The notes under the pieces were generated by a model. The model worked only from the letters and a program-made list of their open reading frames with translations. It was not told the DNA's origin and searched no databases. Below are positions 1 to 11,083 of a DNA stretch of 64,000 nucleotides, piece after piece. A program made the position numbers and the translations under genes. The stretch spans positions 20,779,036 through 20,843,035 of the forward strand of contig JAGTTD010000012.1 in the NCBI GenBank assembly GCA_018398585.1, given 5' to 3'. The stretch is from Simmondsia chinensis (Eukaryota; Streptophyta; Magnoliopsida; Caryophyllales; Simmondsiaceae). Each line of letters begins with the position of its first letter. Positions within the stretch are counted from its first letter, which is position 1.

Positions 1-3
1 AGA

Positions 4-2051
4 GTGACCAAGTCACATGTCCTAGCTATGAATGCCCCCGTTCAAATTGATATTCCGAATGAACAATCTTCTAAAACATTGGCAAATATATCTAATGCAC
101 GCCAGAAGCGTGGTAGACCTGTTGGTTCTAAAGATAAGAATCCAAGAAAGAAAAGAGAGCAATATGAACAAGTTGGCTCCTTTATTAAAACTCCCGGAGA
201 GAAAACCCCTGAAGTGGTGCAAATGCAAATCCAAGAGAAAGAAACAGAGGGCAAAATGGCTCCTCGAGGATATCAAATACCTGAGAATTGTAAAAACGAT
301 AAAAACATCGAGAATGAAGAAATCTTGATAACCTATGCTATTACTAGCATACAGTGGAATAGAAATGAAACGATTCTCGATCAAGTGTTCGCATACAATG
401 TGGCTGCTAATTTGACCACAAAAGGTGAAGATTTTGAACCTAAATCTCTTCAAGAATGTCAAAGAAGAGATGACTGGCCAAAATGGAAAGAAGCAATACA
501 GGCGGAGTTAAACTCACTGCGAAAAGTACAGTTTTTGGACCTGTAGTCCAAACGCATGAAAGTATGAAACTCGTAGGCTACAAATGGGTTTTTGTGCGAA
601 AAAGAAATGAAAAGAATGAAGTCGTGAGATATAAAGCACGACTTGTTGCTCAAGGCTTCTCACAAAGGCCAGGAACTAACTATGAAGAGACATATTCACC
701 TATACTGGATGCAATTACATTCAAGTTTTTAATAAGCCTGGCAGTCTCTGAAAGACTCCACATGCATCTTATGGACGTAGTAATGGCTTACCTATATGGA
801 TAACTTGATCATGATATCTATATGAAAGTTCCTGAAAGGCAACAAATGCCAGAAGCATATAGCTCAAAACCTCGAGAGATGTGTTCAATTAAATTACAGA
901 GATCACTATATATATTGAAACAATCAGGGCGAATGTGGTACAATTGTCTTATTGCAGACCTTTTGGAAGAAGGATATGTGAACAATCCTGTTAGCCCATG
1001 TGATTTTGTTAAGAAATCGAATTGTGAATTTGCTATAATAGCAGTTTATGTTGATGATTTAAACATCATAGGAATGCCTGAAGCGATTAAACAAACTGTT
1101 GCATATCTGAATAAAGAGTTCGAAATGAAAGATCTCGGAAAGACAAAATATTGTCTTGGCCTGCAGATAGAGCACTTATCTGGTGGAATTTTAATCGATC
1201 AATCTACTTATTCTGAAAAAGTGCTTAAACGTTTTTATATGGACAAGGCGCATCCATTGAGCACCCCGATGGTCGTCCGATCACTTGATGTGAATAAGGA
1301 CCCGTTTCAACCTCGAGAGGATGATGAAGAAATTCTGGGCCCTGAAGTGCCATATTTGAGTGCCATAGATGCACTGATGTATCTTGCTAACTATACGAGG
1401 CCAGATATAGCCTTTTCAGTTAATTTATTAGCAAGGTATAGCTCAACGCCTACCCGGAGATACTGGAATGGAATTAAACATATCCTTCGATATCTCCGTG
1501 GTACATCTAATATGGGATTATACTATCAAAGACAATCAAGTCCGAGATAGGTTGGATATGCAGATGCATGATACTTGTCTGATTCACATAAAGACCATTC
1601 ACAGACAGGATACTTATTCACCTATGGTGATACTGCTATATCTTGGCTATCTACCAAGCAGACAATAGCAGCAACTTCTTCAAATCATCCCGAAATACTT
1701 GCCCTTCATGAAGTAAGTAGGGAATGCTTATGATGGAGATTCCTTATTCAACATGTTCAAGAAGAATGCAGTTTTCCAATGATCAGGGAGAGTCCAACAA
1801 TACTATGCGAAGATAATGCAGCATATATTGTTCAGATCAAAGGTGGATACATTAAAGGCGACAGAGCAAAGCACATCTCACCAAAGTTCTTCTTTACACA
1901 CGAGCTTCAGAAGATAGGTCAAATAAATGTTCAACAAGTTTGCTCAAGTGAGAACTTGGCAGATCTGTTCACGAAAGCTTTGGCAACATCAACTTTTGAG
2001 AAGTTAGTTTATAAGGTTAATATGCTTCGACTCAGAAACGCTTCTCACTAA
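4..2051 (+). pseudogene. Ty1/copia pol pseudogene (RT-RNase H), Ivana/Oryco-like
   Basis: This is the 3' half of a copia polyprotein: the linker before reverse transcriptase, reverse transcriptase (RVT_2), then RNase H. One frame runs from about 483 to 2051. It shows the GYKWVF and RYKARLVAQGFSQ blocks, the catalytic YVDDL box near 1048-1062, the LGLQIEHL block, the TRPDIAFSVN block, and the RNase H end with GGYIKGDRAKHISPKFF and ENLADLFTKAL. It is dead: stops at 801, 1548, 1569 and 1731, and a frameshift near 530 separates the upstream part (4-546). Gag, protease and most of integrase lie left of the window. The GPVVQ junction also occurs in the element at 36906-43245, so the two are the same family. 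Lineage is inferred from block similarity. Confidence 0.9.
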
Positions 2052-2207
2052 TATGTTCTCATGAGGGGGAGTTAAATATGAGCTGTACTCTTTTTTCCTT
2101 CGCTATGGTTTTTCCCACTGGGTTTTGCTAGCAAGGTTTTTAACGAGGCAGGCGTATTTAGCTTAGACATTGTGTCCCGTTATAACGAAAAATATCCAAA
2201 GGGGGAG

Positions 2208-2658
2208 TGTTGTAAATATTGGATATTTTTCGGCTACAAATTTTAGAGTCGAGTTTGAATATTATCAACTATTATAGAAAATTAAAAATTATATAAAATA
2301 CCTATTTACGTATATATATATATATATATAAATGGGTATTGTGACACGTGTCACAACCATAGTCATCATGTGATGACTCATCCCCTCCCCTTCATGCTTA
2401 TATATATGAACACTACACACAACCTGTACACAACACACAAGAAAGAAAAGGAAAGAAAAAGAAAAAGAAGAAAAAAGAAGAAAAGAAAAGAGAGAGGAAA
2501 AGAGAAAGAAAGAAAGAAATGAGAGAAAAAAGAGAAAAGAAATTGAATAAAATTATCTCGTTTTAATATAAAATATTTGTCATTTTTCTTTAATTATATT
2601 TGGGTTTGTCTTTTTGTTACCTTCCTATAGAGTATAATATCTCTATAGTTTAACAACA
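2208..2658 (+). repeat. 3' LTR of the copia element at the left edge
   Basis: The LTR begins TGTTGTAAATATTGG directly after a purine tract (AAAGGGGGAG, 2198-2207) and ends ACAACA at 2658. The same start recurs at 36906 and 42837, which defines the family. A (TA)n tract lies at about 2310-2330. A TATATATGAACACTACAC motif near 2399 is a plausible core promoter. A purine-rich run of AAG and GA follows at 2440-2540. The right boundary is set by comparison with the copy ending at 43245. Confidence 0.85.
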
Positions 2659-3165
2659 TTATGGTTTTTTTCTTTTAGTAAATTTTTACTTATTTTACTT
2701 CAATTTTGTATAAATTTTTATTTATTTTACTTATTTATCCATTTTAATTAATATAAATTATATTTAATATTAGATAAGTGATTATCAAATGCAATTGGAA
2801 TATACTATATGAGCCAAATATTGAGTCAAGTATCAGTGTGGGGGTGGAAGGGAATAGTTAGAAAAGAAAAGAAAATTGGATAAAAATTGACAATAGTAAA
2901 TTTTAGAAAGATCATCTAATTAATACCACTTAATGAATTTTTTTCTTTCAATTGGAATTTTACCGTCACATGAGCTTATTATCGATGGTTTGTGCATACT
3001 ATTAACGACCCTTTTTAGTGCTTGTCGTTAGAAGCCGGTTATATAACCCCTCCTAACGACTGTTTTTTAATCCTGCCGCAACTAGGCATTGCACACCCAC
3101 TTTTAATGACAAACAAAAAATCCAGTCGTTAATTTTGGTCGTTAAAGGCCAGTTTTCTTGTAGTG
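2659..3165. mobile_element. Right terminus of a CACTA (En/Spm) transposon
   Basis: The segment ends TTTTCTTGTAGTG (3153-3165), which read from the other strand is the canonical CACTACAAGAAAA terminal inverted repeat. Copies of TAACGAC and its complement GTCGTTA lie in both orientations from about 3000 to 3145, as expected for CACTA subterminal repeats. No matching left terminus is present in the window, so the body probably extends past base 1, with the copia at 1-2658 nested in it. The copia frame on the minus strand resumes immediately after 3165, so the CACTA interrupted that copia. Confidence 0.75.
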
Positions 3166-4450
3166 GACACCCTGCCCCAATTGGCTTCCACAAAAGCCGT
3201 GAAATGAAATTTTGACAAAGTAGGAAAGAAAAGACCTTGTTCGAGCGAAGATTTGATGTAGCATAGAATGCAATAGGCGGCATGAAGATGAGGAGGACGA
3301 GGGGCAGCAAAATATTGGCTAAGTTTGTTGACTGAGAAGGAATGTTAGGACAAGTGAGAGTGAGAAAAAGAAGTTTGCCAATCAATTTGTGGCAGTGGGT
3401 GGGGTCGAGTAAGAGGTCGCCTTCCTAGGAGGAGAGTTTGGTATTCAGATCCATTGGACAATTTGTTGGATAGGAGCCAAGATGACCAAAGGCTTCGAGA
3501 AGTTGCAAGGCATAATGGTGTTGACAAAGAAGGATACAAGAAGAAGAACGAGCAACTTCAAGCCTAAGGAAGTACTTCACGTAACCAAGATCTTTGAGAT
3601 GGAACAGGGCATGGAGAAGGGCATGTAGCTTCATCTTGAGAATTACTAGCAACAATAATATAGTCAACCTAAACCCAGCGACTGTGAAAGTGGAGCTAGT
3701 GAAACAAGTGAAAAGGCTATAATCATAACAAGTGTGAGTGAGAAATTTGGAGAGTCTGGTAAACCATGGCGACTAGCTTGGTGAAGACCATATAGGCTCT
3801 TATGGAGGCGACACACTGTGGTGGTAGAAGCCCCTTGGACCGAAAAATCGGGGGTAGCAGTCATGTAAACCTCTTCATGGACATCACCATGAAGGAAGAG
3901 GCACTGTTGACATCTAACTGGAGGAGATGCTGATTTTGGATGGAGGCAAGAGCAAGTAAAACGTGAACCGTTGTAATTTTGGCAATAAGGGAAAAGGTAT
4001 CTAGAAAATTGACACCCTCCTGTTGGATAAACCCCTTGACAACTAACCGTGCCTTATAATGTTCAATAGTGCCATTTGAATAATATTTTATTTTGTAGAC
4101 GCATTTACACCCAATGGGTAGTTTACCAGGGGAACGGGAACAAGAGACCAAGCATTATTTACCTCAAGGTCGTGAAGCTCGGCTTGCATAGCAGTACGCC
4201 AATGTGGGGAACGACATGCTTCTTGGTAAGTGGTGGGCTCTGTAGTAGAGGAAATGGAGGTAGTAAAATGGCGGTGGGAAGAGGACAAGCAACTGTAAGA
4301 AAAAGTAGAAGAAATAGGATAATCTGTTGGTGGTGGTAAGGCATTAGGTGACTTAATGGTATGTGTAAGGAGGTTACAATGGTAGGAAGCAAGGTAGAAA
4401 GGTGGTTTGTGGGAATGAGAGTTGCAAAACCTCTTCAGGATTCAAAACAT
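3166..4450 (-). pseudogene. Degenerate Ty1/copia reverse transcriptase, minus strand
   Basis: Read on the minus strand, this shows the RVT_2 order in several broken frames. First come NNAWSLVP and the KCVYKIKY...GTIEHYKARLVVKGF block (about 3861-4151). Then a KSLYGLHQASR block (about 3780), then HALFHLKDLGYVKYFLRLEVARS (about 3540-3600). The frame ends near an RNase H start at 3166, where the CACTA terminus cuts it. The YVDD box is not intact. It lies only about 190 bp from a primer-binding site, so gag, protease and integrase are deleted. Confidence 0.8.
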
Positions 4451-4623
4451 TTCAAGTGCTGGCAGTCAAATTGAAGCAAAAAACTAGCAAAAACCCCTTT
4501 GATTACTTTGGAACCCTAACCTCTAACCAAGGTTCCTCGAGAATGAACTGCAAAGAAACACCTCGAAATGAATAGAGAGCACAAAGAAGATGTAGAATTT
4601 TCGTTCTATGGATAAATATCCAC

Positions 4624-4870
4624 GCTCTAATACCATGAGAGAATTCATTCAGCAAAGTAAAAATGAACTAAGATTTGCTGGAAGAAGAATGGGAAAGCCG
4701 TAATAGAGTTTTCATTATATTGGTATTGATATTATCACTATACAATCGTACCCCTCTTTATATAAGAAAATGGAGAGGGTGCCAACTAGTCAACATAATA
4801 CAAAAAATATTTCTAGAATCATATAACAAACAAAAATATCTCGCAGCTAATTAATTATGTGTGTACATAT
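4624..4870 (-). repeat. Primer-binding site and partial 5' LTR of the minus-strand copia
   Basis: On the minus strand TGGTATTAGAGC (4624-4635) matches the initiator-Met tRNA primer-binding site (TGGTATCAGAGC) with one change. It directly abuts TGAGAGAATTC on the plus strand at 4636, the expected TG/CA LTR boundary. The outer LTR boundary is uncertain; it is lost around an AT-rich tract with a (TA)n run at about 4867-4889. Confidence 0.65.
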
Positions 4871-5303
4871 ATATATATATATATATATTTGAAGAGCTAT
4901 AAATAGAATTTAATACTAGTGCTAGTAAAAGTTATTTTTTAATGTACTAATTGTCAAATATTATTCTCATGTTTAAGGTTGTTTAAATTTGTTTAACAGC
5001 ATATTAAATATTAATGTAGCTCAAAACCATTGAAATTAAGGCAACTATTCGAAAACTTTTTTGATAATGTGAGAGCGTTTAGAAAATGAATAATTATTTG
5101 GAGATACAAATTTCGTATAAGACATCTAATGGCATTGGAGGTCTAATATTCAGGTAATAATGAGAACTTAATGCAATAATTAGAATTAATGAGCTGAAAC
5201 TATCAAGTGGAAGCTAGTTCTAAAAGTGGAATGGAAACAACCTCCATTATTGCTTTAACAATATCGTAAATAAGCATTACTTTACGCAGGTGGTATTTAT
5301 TTG
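4871..5303. other. AT-rich intergenic stretch
   Basis: No open frame, repeat or recognisable element boundary was found here beyond general AT richness. Confidence 0.5.
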
Positions 5304-5980
5304 TGTTGGAAAAATTAAAGGGAAGAGTAATTAGAACTTATTTGAAAGAGAAAGATTGTTGTGGTGCCATAAAGTTCATTGCTGCCATAAAGTCGTTTAT
5401 GCCCCCACATATGTACAACGGTACCAAACAACCCTACAACCCCCAAGGTTAACACAATATCCACCACAGCAGTGTACTCTAGAGTGCAGGATTAGAATAT
5501 GTCATAATTGCTTAAAAATTGGAGAGATAAAGAGCCGCAATGAAGAGAGGGAGAGAACCAAGAAGAAGAAGAAGAAGAAGTGTATGGTTTTTAATTTGAG
5601 ATTTTTTGAAGAATACAGTGAGAATTTATTGAACAAAATTGGAGGCTCCCCCACCCCCCACCCGGGCGTCCCGGGCGCGCGCGCACGGTTGCTATTGAGA
5701 GCAATCAAAGGATATTTGTGTGTTATTGGCTTAGTGGGAGAGAATTTAGATTAGTGGAGAAAATAGGGGGAATTAAATGTTACAGAAATATCTAACCATA
5801 TCATGGATTCTCACTTAATTGTTTTTCTTTGTAATTTTGCAGCGCAGAAATAAAATCTGAAATTTTAAAAGTCTGGTAAGAAAAGGTATCATGCAACACC
5901 GTACCCACTACCTCCTAATTTTTCGACATGGGATACAATTTTCCACTACAACAATTGAAAATTTTTAAGTACATCCAACA
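5304..5980 (-). repeat. LTR with TGTTGGA/TCCAACA ends (3' LTR of a minus-strand copia)
   Basis: The segment starts TGTTGGA and ends TCCAACA, a 7-bp inverted terminal pair typical of Tork-type copia LTRs. On the minus strand the sequence just outside its right end reads AGGTGGGGGAT, a good polypurine tract, so it is the 3' LTR of an element transcribed leftward. The segment 27486-28172 is a diverged copy in the same orientation. An (AAG)n run lies at about 5560-5580 and a GC-rich CCCGGGCG patch at about 5661-5690. Confidence 0.8.
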
Positions 5981-8900
5981 ATCCCCCACCTGATTCAAAA
6001 ATTTGGAAAAGAAAGTTTTTTCCTGAGCAATAGAAACCACACTTAACGATAACAATGTCTTTTGGACTTGGATTGATGCCTAGTATGTATGTATGTCTCA
6101 CAACCTTTTAGGTGAATCAATCTTGAACCTAAGAGGTCATTGTGAGGTACACATCTATCCACATTATGTCGTTCCAACATTATGACGCATTCTACAAACA
6201 GGACATGTTAAGTCCCTAATAACAACTCGAAACATGAGTGCTCAGGAATGCTTTAAAGAGTAAGTTCTTACTCTCGAAAGAGGATGTTTCACCACCCCAC
6301 ATTCTAGCAGGTGAGTCCATCAGGTGTGTTACCCCACACCACTATGAAGGTTATGGACTACATTAAGAGCTTTCAAGCTCATCCTAAATGTCATGACAGA
6401 AGATTTCATCAGGTGTTCTGCCCCACACCACCGTAAATGCTAGGAACTCAAGAAAAGCATTAAGCTCTTATTCATGCCATGGCAGATTTAGCAAACCCAT
6501 AAGCCACAAACAACATTATCTCGGAAGGGACTCGATTGCTTAATCACAACTTCCAAACCTTGGCTTTGTTTGACCTATTGAACATCGAGAATAACTCCCG
6601 ATATAGGTATCTACCAAGTTCAAGATTCTCAGGTGAGCTTAAGCCCCATTCTTTATACTTTTTCACATCTGGCTTTGTTAAAGGGCACTTAATATGCATT
6701 GCGTTCTTAGAAGGCCTTTAGTATAAGCCACCTTCTTAAAAGGCTTTTGCATATGATCTGGCATCTTAAAAGGCCTTTATATATAAGTTGCCTTCTTAAA
6801 AAGCGTGTATTTAGAATATTCATCAAGCAATCTCACTCCTAACACAAGTGAGATTATAAGTGTACCTCGACACCATAGTTAAGGCAACATATGCCATTCG
6901 TTTGTGAAACCTATCTAGTGTGCAATACCCACACCATCTTTCATGGACTATGGGTAGGTTAGCATAAAGCTCAATCTTCACAAATGGTATTACGGCACTA
7001 CACAAAAAGCAAAGCGATACTTAAGTTTGCCACTATCAACAACAATCATAAGTTGCTCTAACCCCACATTAAGGCATCTGCATCGAGCTGTTAGACAACC
7101 AGCTCCATATCTTGCCAACTCCAACAAGGGTGAGTATAACACAATAGTGGAGCATATATTATATCAATAAAATCATATCTCCACCATAAAGTACTCATGT
7201 AGTGTACAAAAAATTGGAAAAATAATTATATACCGCAAAATCAATTTTATATATTGTCACAAGAGTGAAACTTTACCATCTCAACTCAAGAGGACCACCA
7301 CCAGTTAGTTCACAAAGTTTCTTTTATCCTTTAAATTAATGTAACCCCAGCATCTGCAAGGTTATCGAGCCAAAGTGCTTGCATCATCAAGCTATTTGCA
7401 CTTATTTTGGACGGTCACTATAATAATATATCCACCATAATTAGTTCCGATAAGCTAGCTATAACTAGCGAACACTGGCAGGGCCAGTATAATTATAAGA
7501 GATTACAGTCAGACAACATATCTTCTAGGCTCTCGGGTGCTCACAAAACCCCCACAATGGAATGTCTCACACTACATTCCTAAGACATTCAATTTTTCTA
7601 CCTGCCAACTCAAACTTTAAAGTCAATTCAACATTGCAGGTTTGAGAGAGGTATCCCAAGATACAATTCACTAACAAGCCTAAACACATAGTCATTAGTA
7701 CGATAGTTCTTATTGATGTTAAACACCCAATTAGCATCAAGATATCCCTCTAACACAACAGGGAGTCTATTACGACATAAACCGTAAACTAATTGTTTGA
7801 TTAGAGCATTTTAATACTCATCATTTGGATCAAAGCATACAGACCAGATCTACCATTGACATATGATATACCAGGATGAGTGTTGTGTTATTCATCAAAA
7901 CATAATGCTATCAAGCATCTTAGCATAGTCAGCTTGTGACACAATATCACTTTTTCTACTTTTCAAGTGAACATTAGGGTCTCATAATATGTCATCGAAA
8001 TGACCAAATTTTCTAGGGGTTTTCTTCACATAATCAAGATTTAAACCCTATAGGCATTCTAGTGATTTTCACCCAAGTATCACATCGTCCTCACATAGGT
8101 CTTTCACATCGTCTTTCACATCAAACATAAACTTAAGAAAGACTTTGTGGTATTTATAGTATTGATACTCATGCCAAAAAGGGGCATATATCATCAATGT
8201 GATTTTTCACACACATAGGTCTTTCACATCAAACATAAACTTAAAAGAGACTTTATAGTATTTATAGTATTGACACTCATGCCAAAAAGGGGCATATATC
8301 ATCATATGTCATTAAGGACAGCTAAATTTTGACGTCAGTATCTAGGGGTTTAATAAAGACTGTACAAGGAGTTTCAAATACATGAACTTTGTTTTTGATT
8401 ATGGAAAATCAAAACCACTCAGGTTATTCGATAAGGTTTCTTCCTTAATATAATATTTCAAGAATTTGATTTTCTGTCAACCCCTAATGATACCTACTAA
8501 TCACTGCTCATAATCAATTATGACTCACTATCAGTTAACTCTCTCGAAATAGGTGTACTTATGTTTCCATAACCTCATTAAGGGTTTTAGGATTTTCCTC
8601 TATCATGAAAGCACTAGTGATACAATTATCAAAACTAAAGCGATCGGCAATCATATTCTCAAGAAGACCTACTGATGCCCCTGCATTTCTAGGTAGTGGA
8701 GATTAGGAACATAATCTTTACAAATTTCATAATTTTTTTTTTAGTCTAGCCTTTAAATAAGGATTCCTTTAAAGTGAGTAGGCATCGCAACAGGACTTCC
8801 CCACATCTTTGATGGTAACCCAAAGCTAATAGATATTGCATTCATAAAGTCCTCAAGCATTTTATTTTCCTCGCAATCTCTCTCAAGGAAGGTGGTATCA

Positions 8901-9240
8901 CATTCTCCACTTTTGTTTGCCCTATTCCCTTTGATATATGGTCTACTTATTTATAACTTCCATTTTAATGTTTAGGAACTTCTTGATAGTCTCATTGAGC
9001 TTCAAAGGATGCACCATAGTAAATCTCAATTATTCATCCACAACAAGATACAATACCTTTTGCACTTATACTCATGATGTTCTTCAAGGTTACCCAAGTT
9101 ACTAAGAATGAATTCAAGAGAGCTATAAAATATTTCGACTGAGGTCAAGTTCCCACATTTGAGCCTAACAAGCCACGGATCTAACAATTTGTCTATATAA
9201 ATAGAAGTTCAACTCATTTTATTCACTTTACCCCAATATA
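5981..9240 (-). pseudogene. Decayed Tork-like copia pol (integrase, RT, RNase H), minus strand
   Basis: There is no long open frame, but minus-strand translation shows ordered copia blocks. An integrase piece at about 8930-9080 resembles the segment at 58930-59110. An RT piece at about 8000-8130 carries DVILG, GLNLDYVKK and RKFGHFD. The connection SQADYAKMLDS lies near 7930. An RNase H start (VLEGYLDANW) lies near 7740-7770, followed by NDYVF. The unusually long tail 5981-7530 between RNase H and the LTR holds short local repeats (a CCCCACACCAC unit near 6330 and 6425; TTCTTAAAAGGC units at about 6700-6810). Gag and protease are not recognisable. Confidence 0.7.
8092..8305. repeat. Imperfect tandem duplication, about 100-120 bp
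   Basis: Two copies begin with ACATAGGTCTTTCACATC (8094 and 8214) and end with ATGCCAAAAAGGGGCATATA (about 8171 and 8279). The duplication lies inside the decayed copia RT region. A related single copy lies in the opposite orientation near 59735-59810. Confidence 0.8.
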
Positions 9241-9260
9241 ATCTTATTTGTTTTACTCAA

Positions 9261-9539
9261 ATGTCCAATGGATATATATATATCGAAAAGTGGGAAGAAG
9301 AAAAGAATTTTTTAGTTAGACGGATGGAATTAGCTAAACATTTTATTCGAACAAATATAGAACTAGAATGGATGGTTTTGTGTCTATTACCAGTTCTTCC
9401 TCCCGAATTGAGACCAATCATTCAGATAGATGGAGGTAAATTAATGAGTTCAGATATTAATGAGCTCTATAGAAGAGTTATCTATCGGAACAATACTCTT
9501 ATCGGTCTATTAACAAGAAGTGTATTTACACCAGCTTGA
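9261..9539 (+). pseudogene. rpoC1: Plastid rpoC1 fragment (NUPT)
   Basis: The translation matches an internal part of the plastid RNA polymerase beta' subunit: [16 protein letters not shown], then [16 protein letters not shown] and [15 protein letters not shown]. Plastid homology starts at about 9280; the ATG at 9261 and the first residues are flanking sequence. It ends after ...FTPA at the junction with the trnA intron. It is only about 85 residues of a protein several hundred long and has no plastid promoter, so it is a non-functional nuclear copy. Confidence 0.9.
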
Positions 9540-10092
9540 TGTATTATCTCCCTTCAACCCTTTGAGCAAAATGCAGCAAAAGAAACAAAAATCCATGGAC
9601 CAACCCCATCGTCTCCACCCCGTAGGAACTATGAGATCACCCCAAGGATGCCTTCGGTATCCAGGGGTCACAATCTGACCATAGAACCCTGTTAAATAAG
9701 TGGAACGCATTAGCCGTTCGCTCTCAGGTTGAGCAGTAAGGGTCAGAGAAGGACAATCACTCATTCTTAAAATTAAAACTAGCATTCTTAAGGCCAAAGA
9801 GTTGGGTGGAAAAGGGGGGGGAAAGCTCTCTGTTCCTAGTTCTCCTGTAGCTGGATCCTTCGGAACCACAAGAATCCTTAGCTAGAAATGGATTCCAACT
9901 CATCACCTTTTGAGATTTTGAGAAGAGTTTCTCTTTGGAGAGCACAATACGATGAAAGTTGTAAGCTGTGTTCGGAAGAGGGGGGGTGGGGTTATTGTCT
10001 ATCGTTAGCCTCTATGGTAGAATCAGGTGGGGTTTGAGAGACGGTGGTTTACACTGTGGCGGATGTCAGCGGTTCGAGTCCGCTTATCTCTA
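9534..10092 (+). pseudogene. trnA-UGC: Plastid trnA-UGC intron (3' part) plus 3' exon
   Basis: The sequence from AGCTTGATGTATTATC onward follows the 3' part of the group II intron of plastid trnA-UGC. The 3' exon is recognisable at 10058-10092, with the T-arm GGTTCGAGTC and the acceptor side CGCTTATCTCTA. The anticodon-bearing 5' exon is absent. Many changes have accumulated, including a G-run expansion near 9810. The spacer to rrn23 follows at 10093-10248. Confidence 0.85.
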
Positions 10093-10248
10093 CCTCGTGA
10101 ACTTAGCCGATACAAAGGTATATGATAGCACCAAATTTTTCTGATTCTGTTCGATCTATGATTTAACGTTCATGGATGTTGATAAGGTCCTTCCATTTAC
10201 ATTTAACAGCACCTTAGGATGGCATAGCCTTAAAGTTAAGGGCGAGGC

Positions 10249-10506
10249 TCAAACGAGGAAAGGCTTACGGTGGATACCTGGGCATCCATAAATAAGGAAG
10301 GGCGTAGTAAGTGACAAAATGCTTCAGGGAGTTGAAAATAAGCATAGATCCGGAGATTCCCGAATAGGTCAACCTTTCAAACTGCTGCTGAATCCATGGG
10401 TAGACAAGAGACAACCTGGGGAATTAAAAAATCTTAGTAGCCAAAGGAAAAGAAAGCAAAAGCGATTCCCGTAGTAGCGGCGAGTGAAATGGGAGCAACC
10501 TAAACC
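10249..10506 (+). pseudogene. rrn23: Plastid 23S rRNA gene, 5' fragment
   Basis: The start TCAAACGAGGAAAGGCTTAC and later blocks (GGAGATTCCCGAATAGG, AGCGATTCCCGTAGTAGCGG) identify the 5' end of large-subunit rRNA in plastid form. Homology stops at 10506, mid-gene. It keeps its normal order after trnA, so this part of the NUPT is collinear with the plastid rRNA operon. About 260 nt remain of a gene near 2.8 kb. Confidence 0.88.
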
Positions 10507-10584
10507 CTCTCTCTCCTTTTGCTCATTGAATAGATTTGTTTTCTTATTTTATTGTGTTTACCTGGCCTGGTAAAATAAAGAGAA

Positions 10585-10613
10585 TGGCTCGGCTATCTCA
10601 CCTAGCCGAGCCA
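10585..10613 (-). terminator. Plastid psbC 3' stem-loop (relic)
   Basis: A perfect 11-bp inverted repeat, TGGCTCGGCTA (10585-10595) and TAGCCGAGCCA (10603-10613), with a 7-nt loop. It lies about 90 nt downstream of the psbC stop on the minus strand, the position of plastid 3'-UTR RNA-stabilising hairpins. It has no expected role in the nucleus. Confidence 0.7.
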
Positions 10614-10704
10614 ATAAAAAAGGAATCCTTAAAAAGTATGACCTTATCCCAATATGTATGATGGAATCAAACAGACCCCTACTTTAGGCATTGGATTTCT
10701 TGTC

Positions 10705-11030
10705 TTAGTTAAGAGGGCTCATCGAAAGAACAGGTTCAAAATCACGATTAATTCCTTTTTCAAATCTTGCTACAGCTACACGAGCCCTTCCTACATGCCA
10801 CAAATGACCTACGAATAGAAAGAATCCTAGAACAAAATGAAAAGTAGCTAACCAACTTCAAAGAGAGACATAATTGACTGCATTAATCTTGGTAGCTACG
10901 CCACCTACAGAATTTAAAGAACCTAAAGGGGCATGAGTCATACATTCCACAGAACGCCGTTTTCTAACCAGGGAGCACGCAAATCCCAAAAATGCATAGT
11001 TTTCCCTCCAAAAATGACTTTTCGGATAGA
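10705..11030 (-). pseudogene. psbC: Plastid psbC (CP43) 3' fragment with internal deletion
   Basis: On the minus strand this reads [15 protein letters not shown], then after a jump [41 protein letters not shown] and a C-terminus ending SPLN plus stop (10705-10707). Roughly 20 codons between APWLE and the RRS...MTHAPLG block are missing, so the frame is broken near 10960. It is a dead copy of the photosystem II core antenna gene. Sequence 11031-11083, upstream on this strand, was not assigned. Confidence 0.88.
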
Positions 11031-11083
11031 CTAGTACTAGCAGTGCATCAAAGATGCAGTCATCGATTCTCCCGAGAGGCTAC

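Larger units (their letters stand above)
9270..11083. other. Nuclear plastid DNA insert (NUPT), left part, mosaic
   Basis: Plastid pieces that are not neighbours in a chloroplast genome are joined end to end: rpoC1, the trnA-UGC intron and 3' exon, the 5' end of rrn23, and a 3' part of psbC on the minus strand with its downstream hairpin. All carry substitutions and indels relative to functional plastid sequence. The block stops exactly at the GCTAC target duplication of the gypsy at 11084-19478 and resumes at 19479. Confidence 0.88.

Noticed and set aside
5356..5754. 132-residue frame with a lysine run
   Set aside because: Lies inside the LTR at 5304-5980; the copy at 27486 does not preserve it.
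6300..6810. Possible CRISPR-like or structured repeat array
   Set aside because: A few imperfect local duplications with irregular spacing in a plant retrotransposon tail; no array.
9261..9539. Open frame starting ATG that matches rpoC1, as a working gene
   Set aside because: It covers only about 85 plastid-matching residues of a much longer protein, is fused to trnA intron sequence, and has no plastid context.
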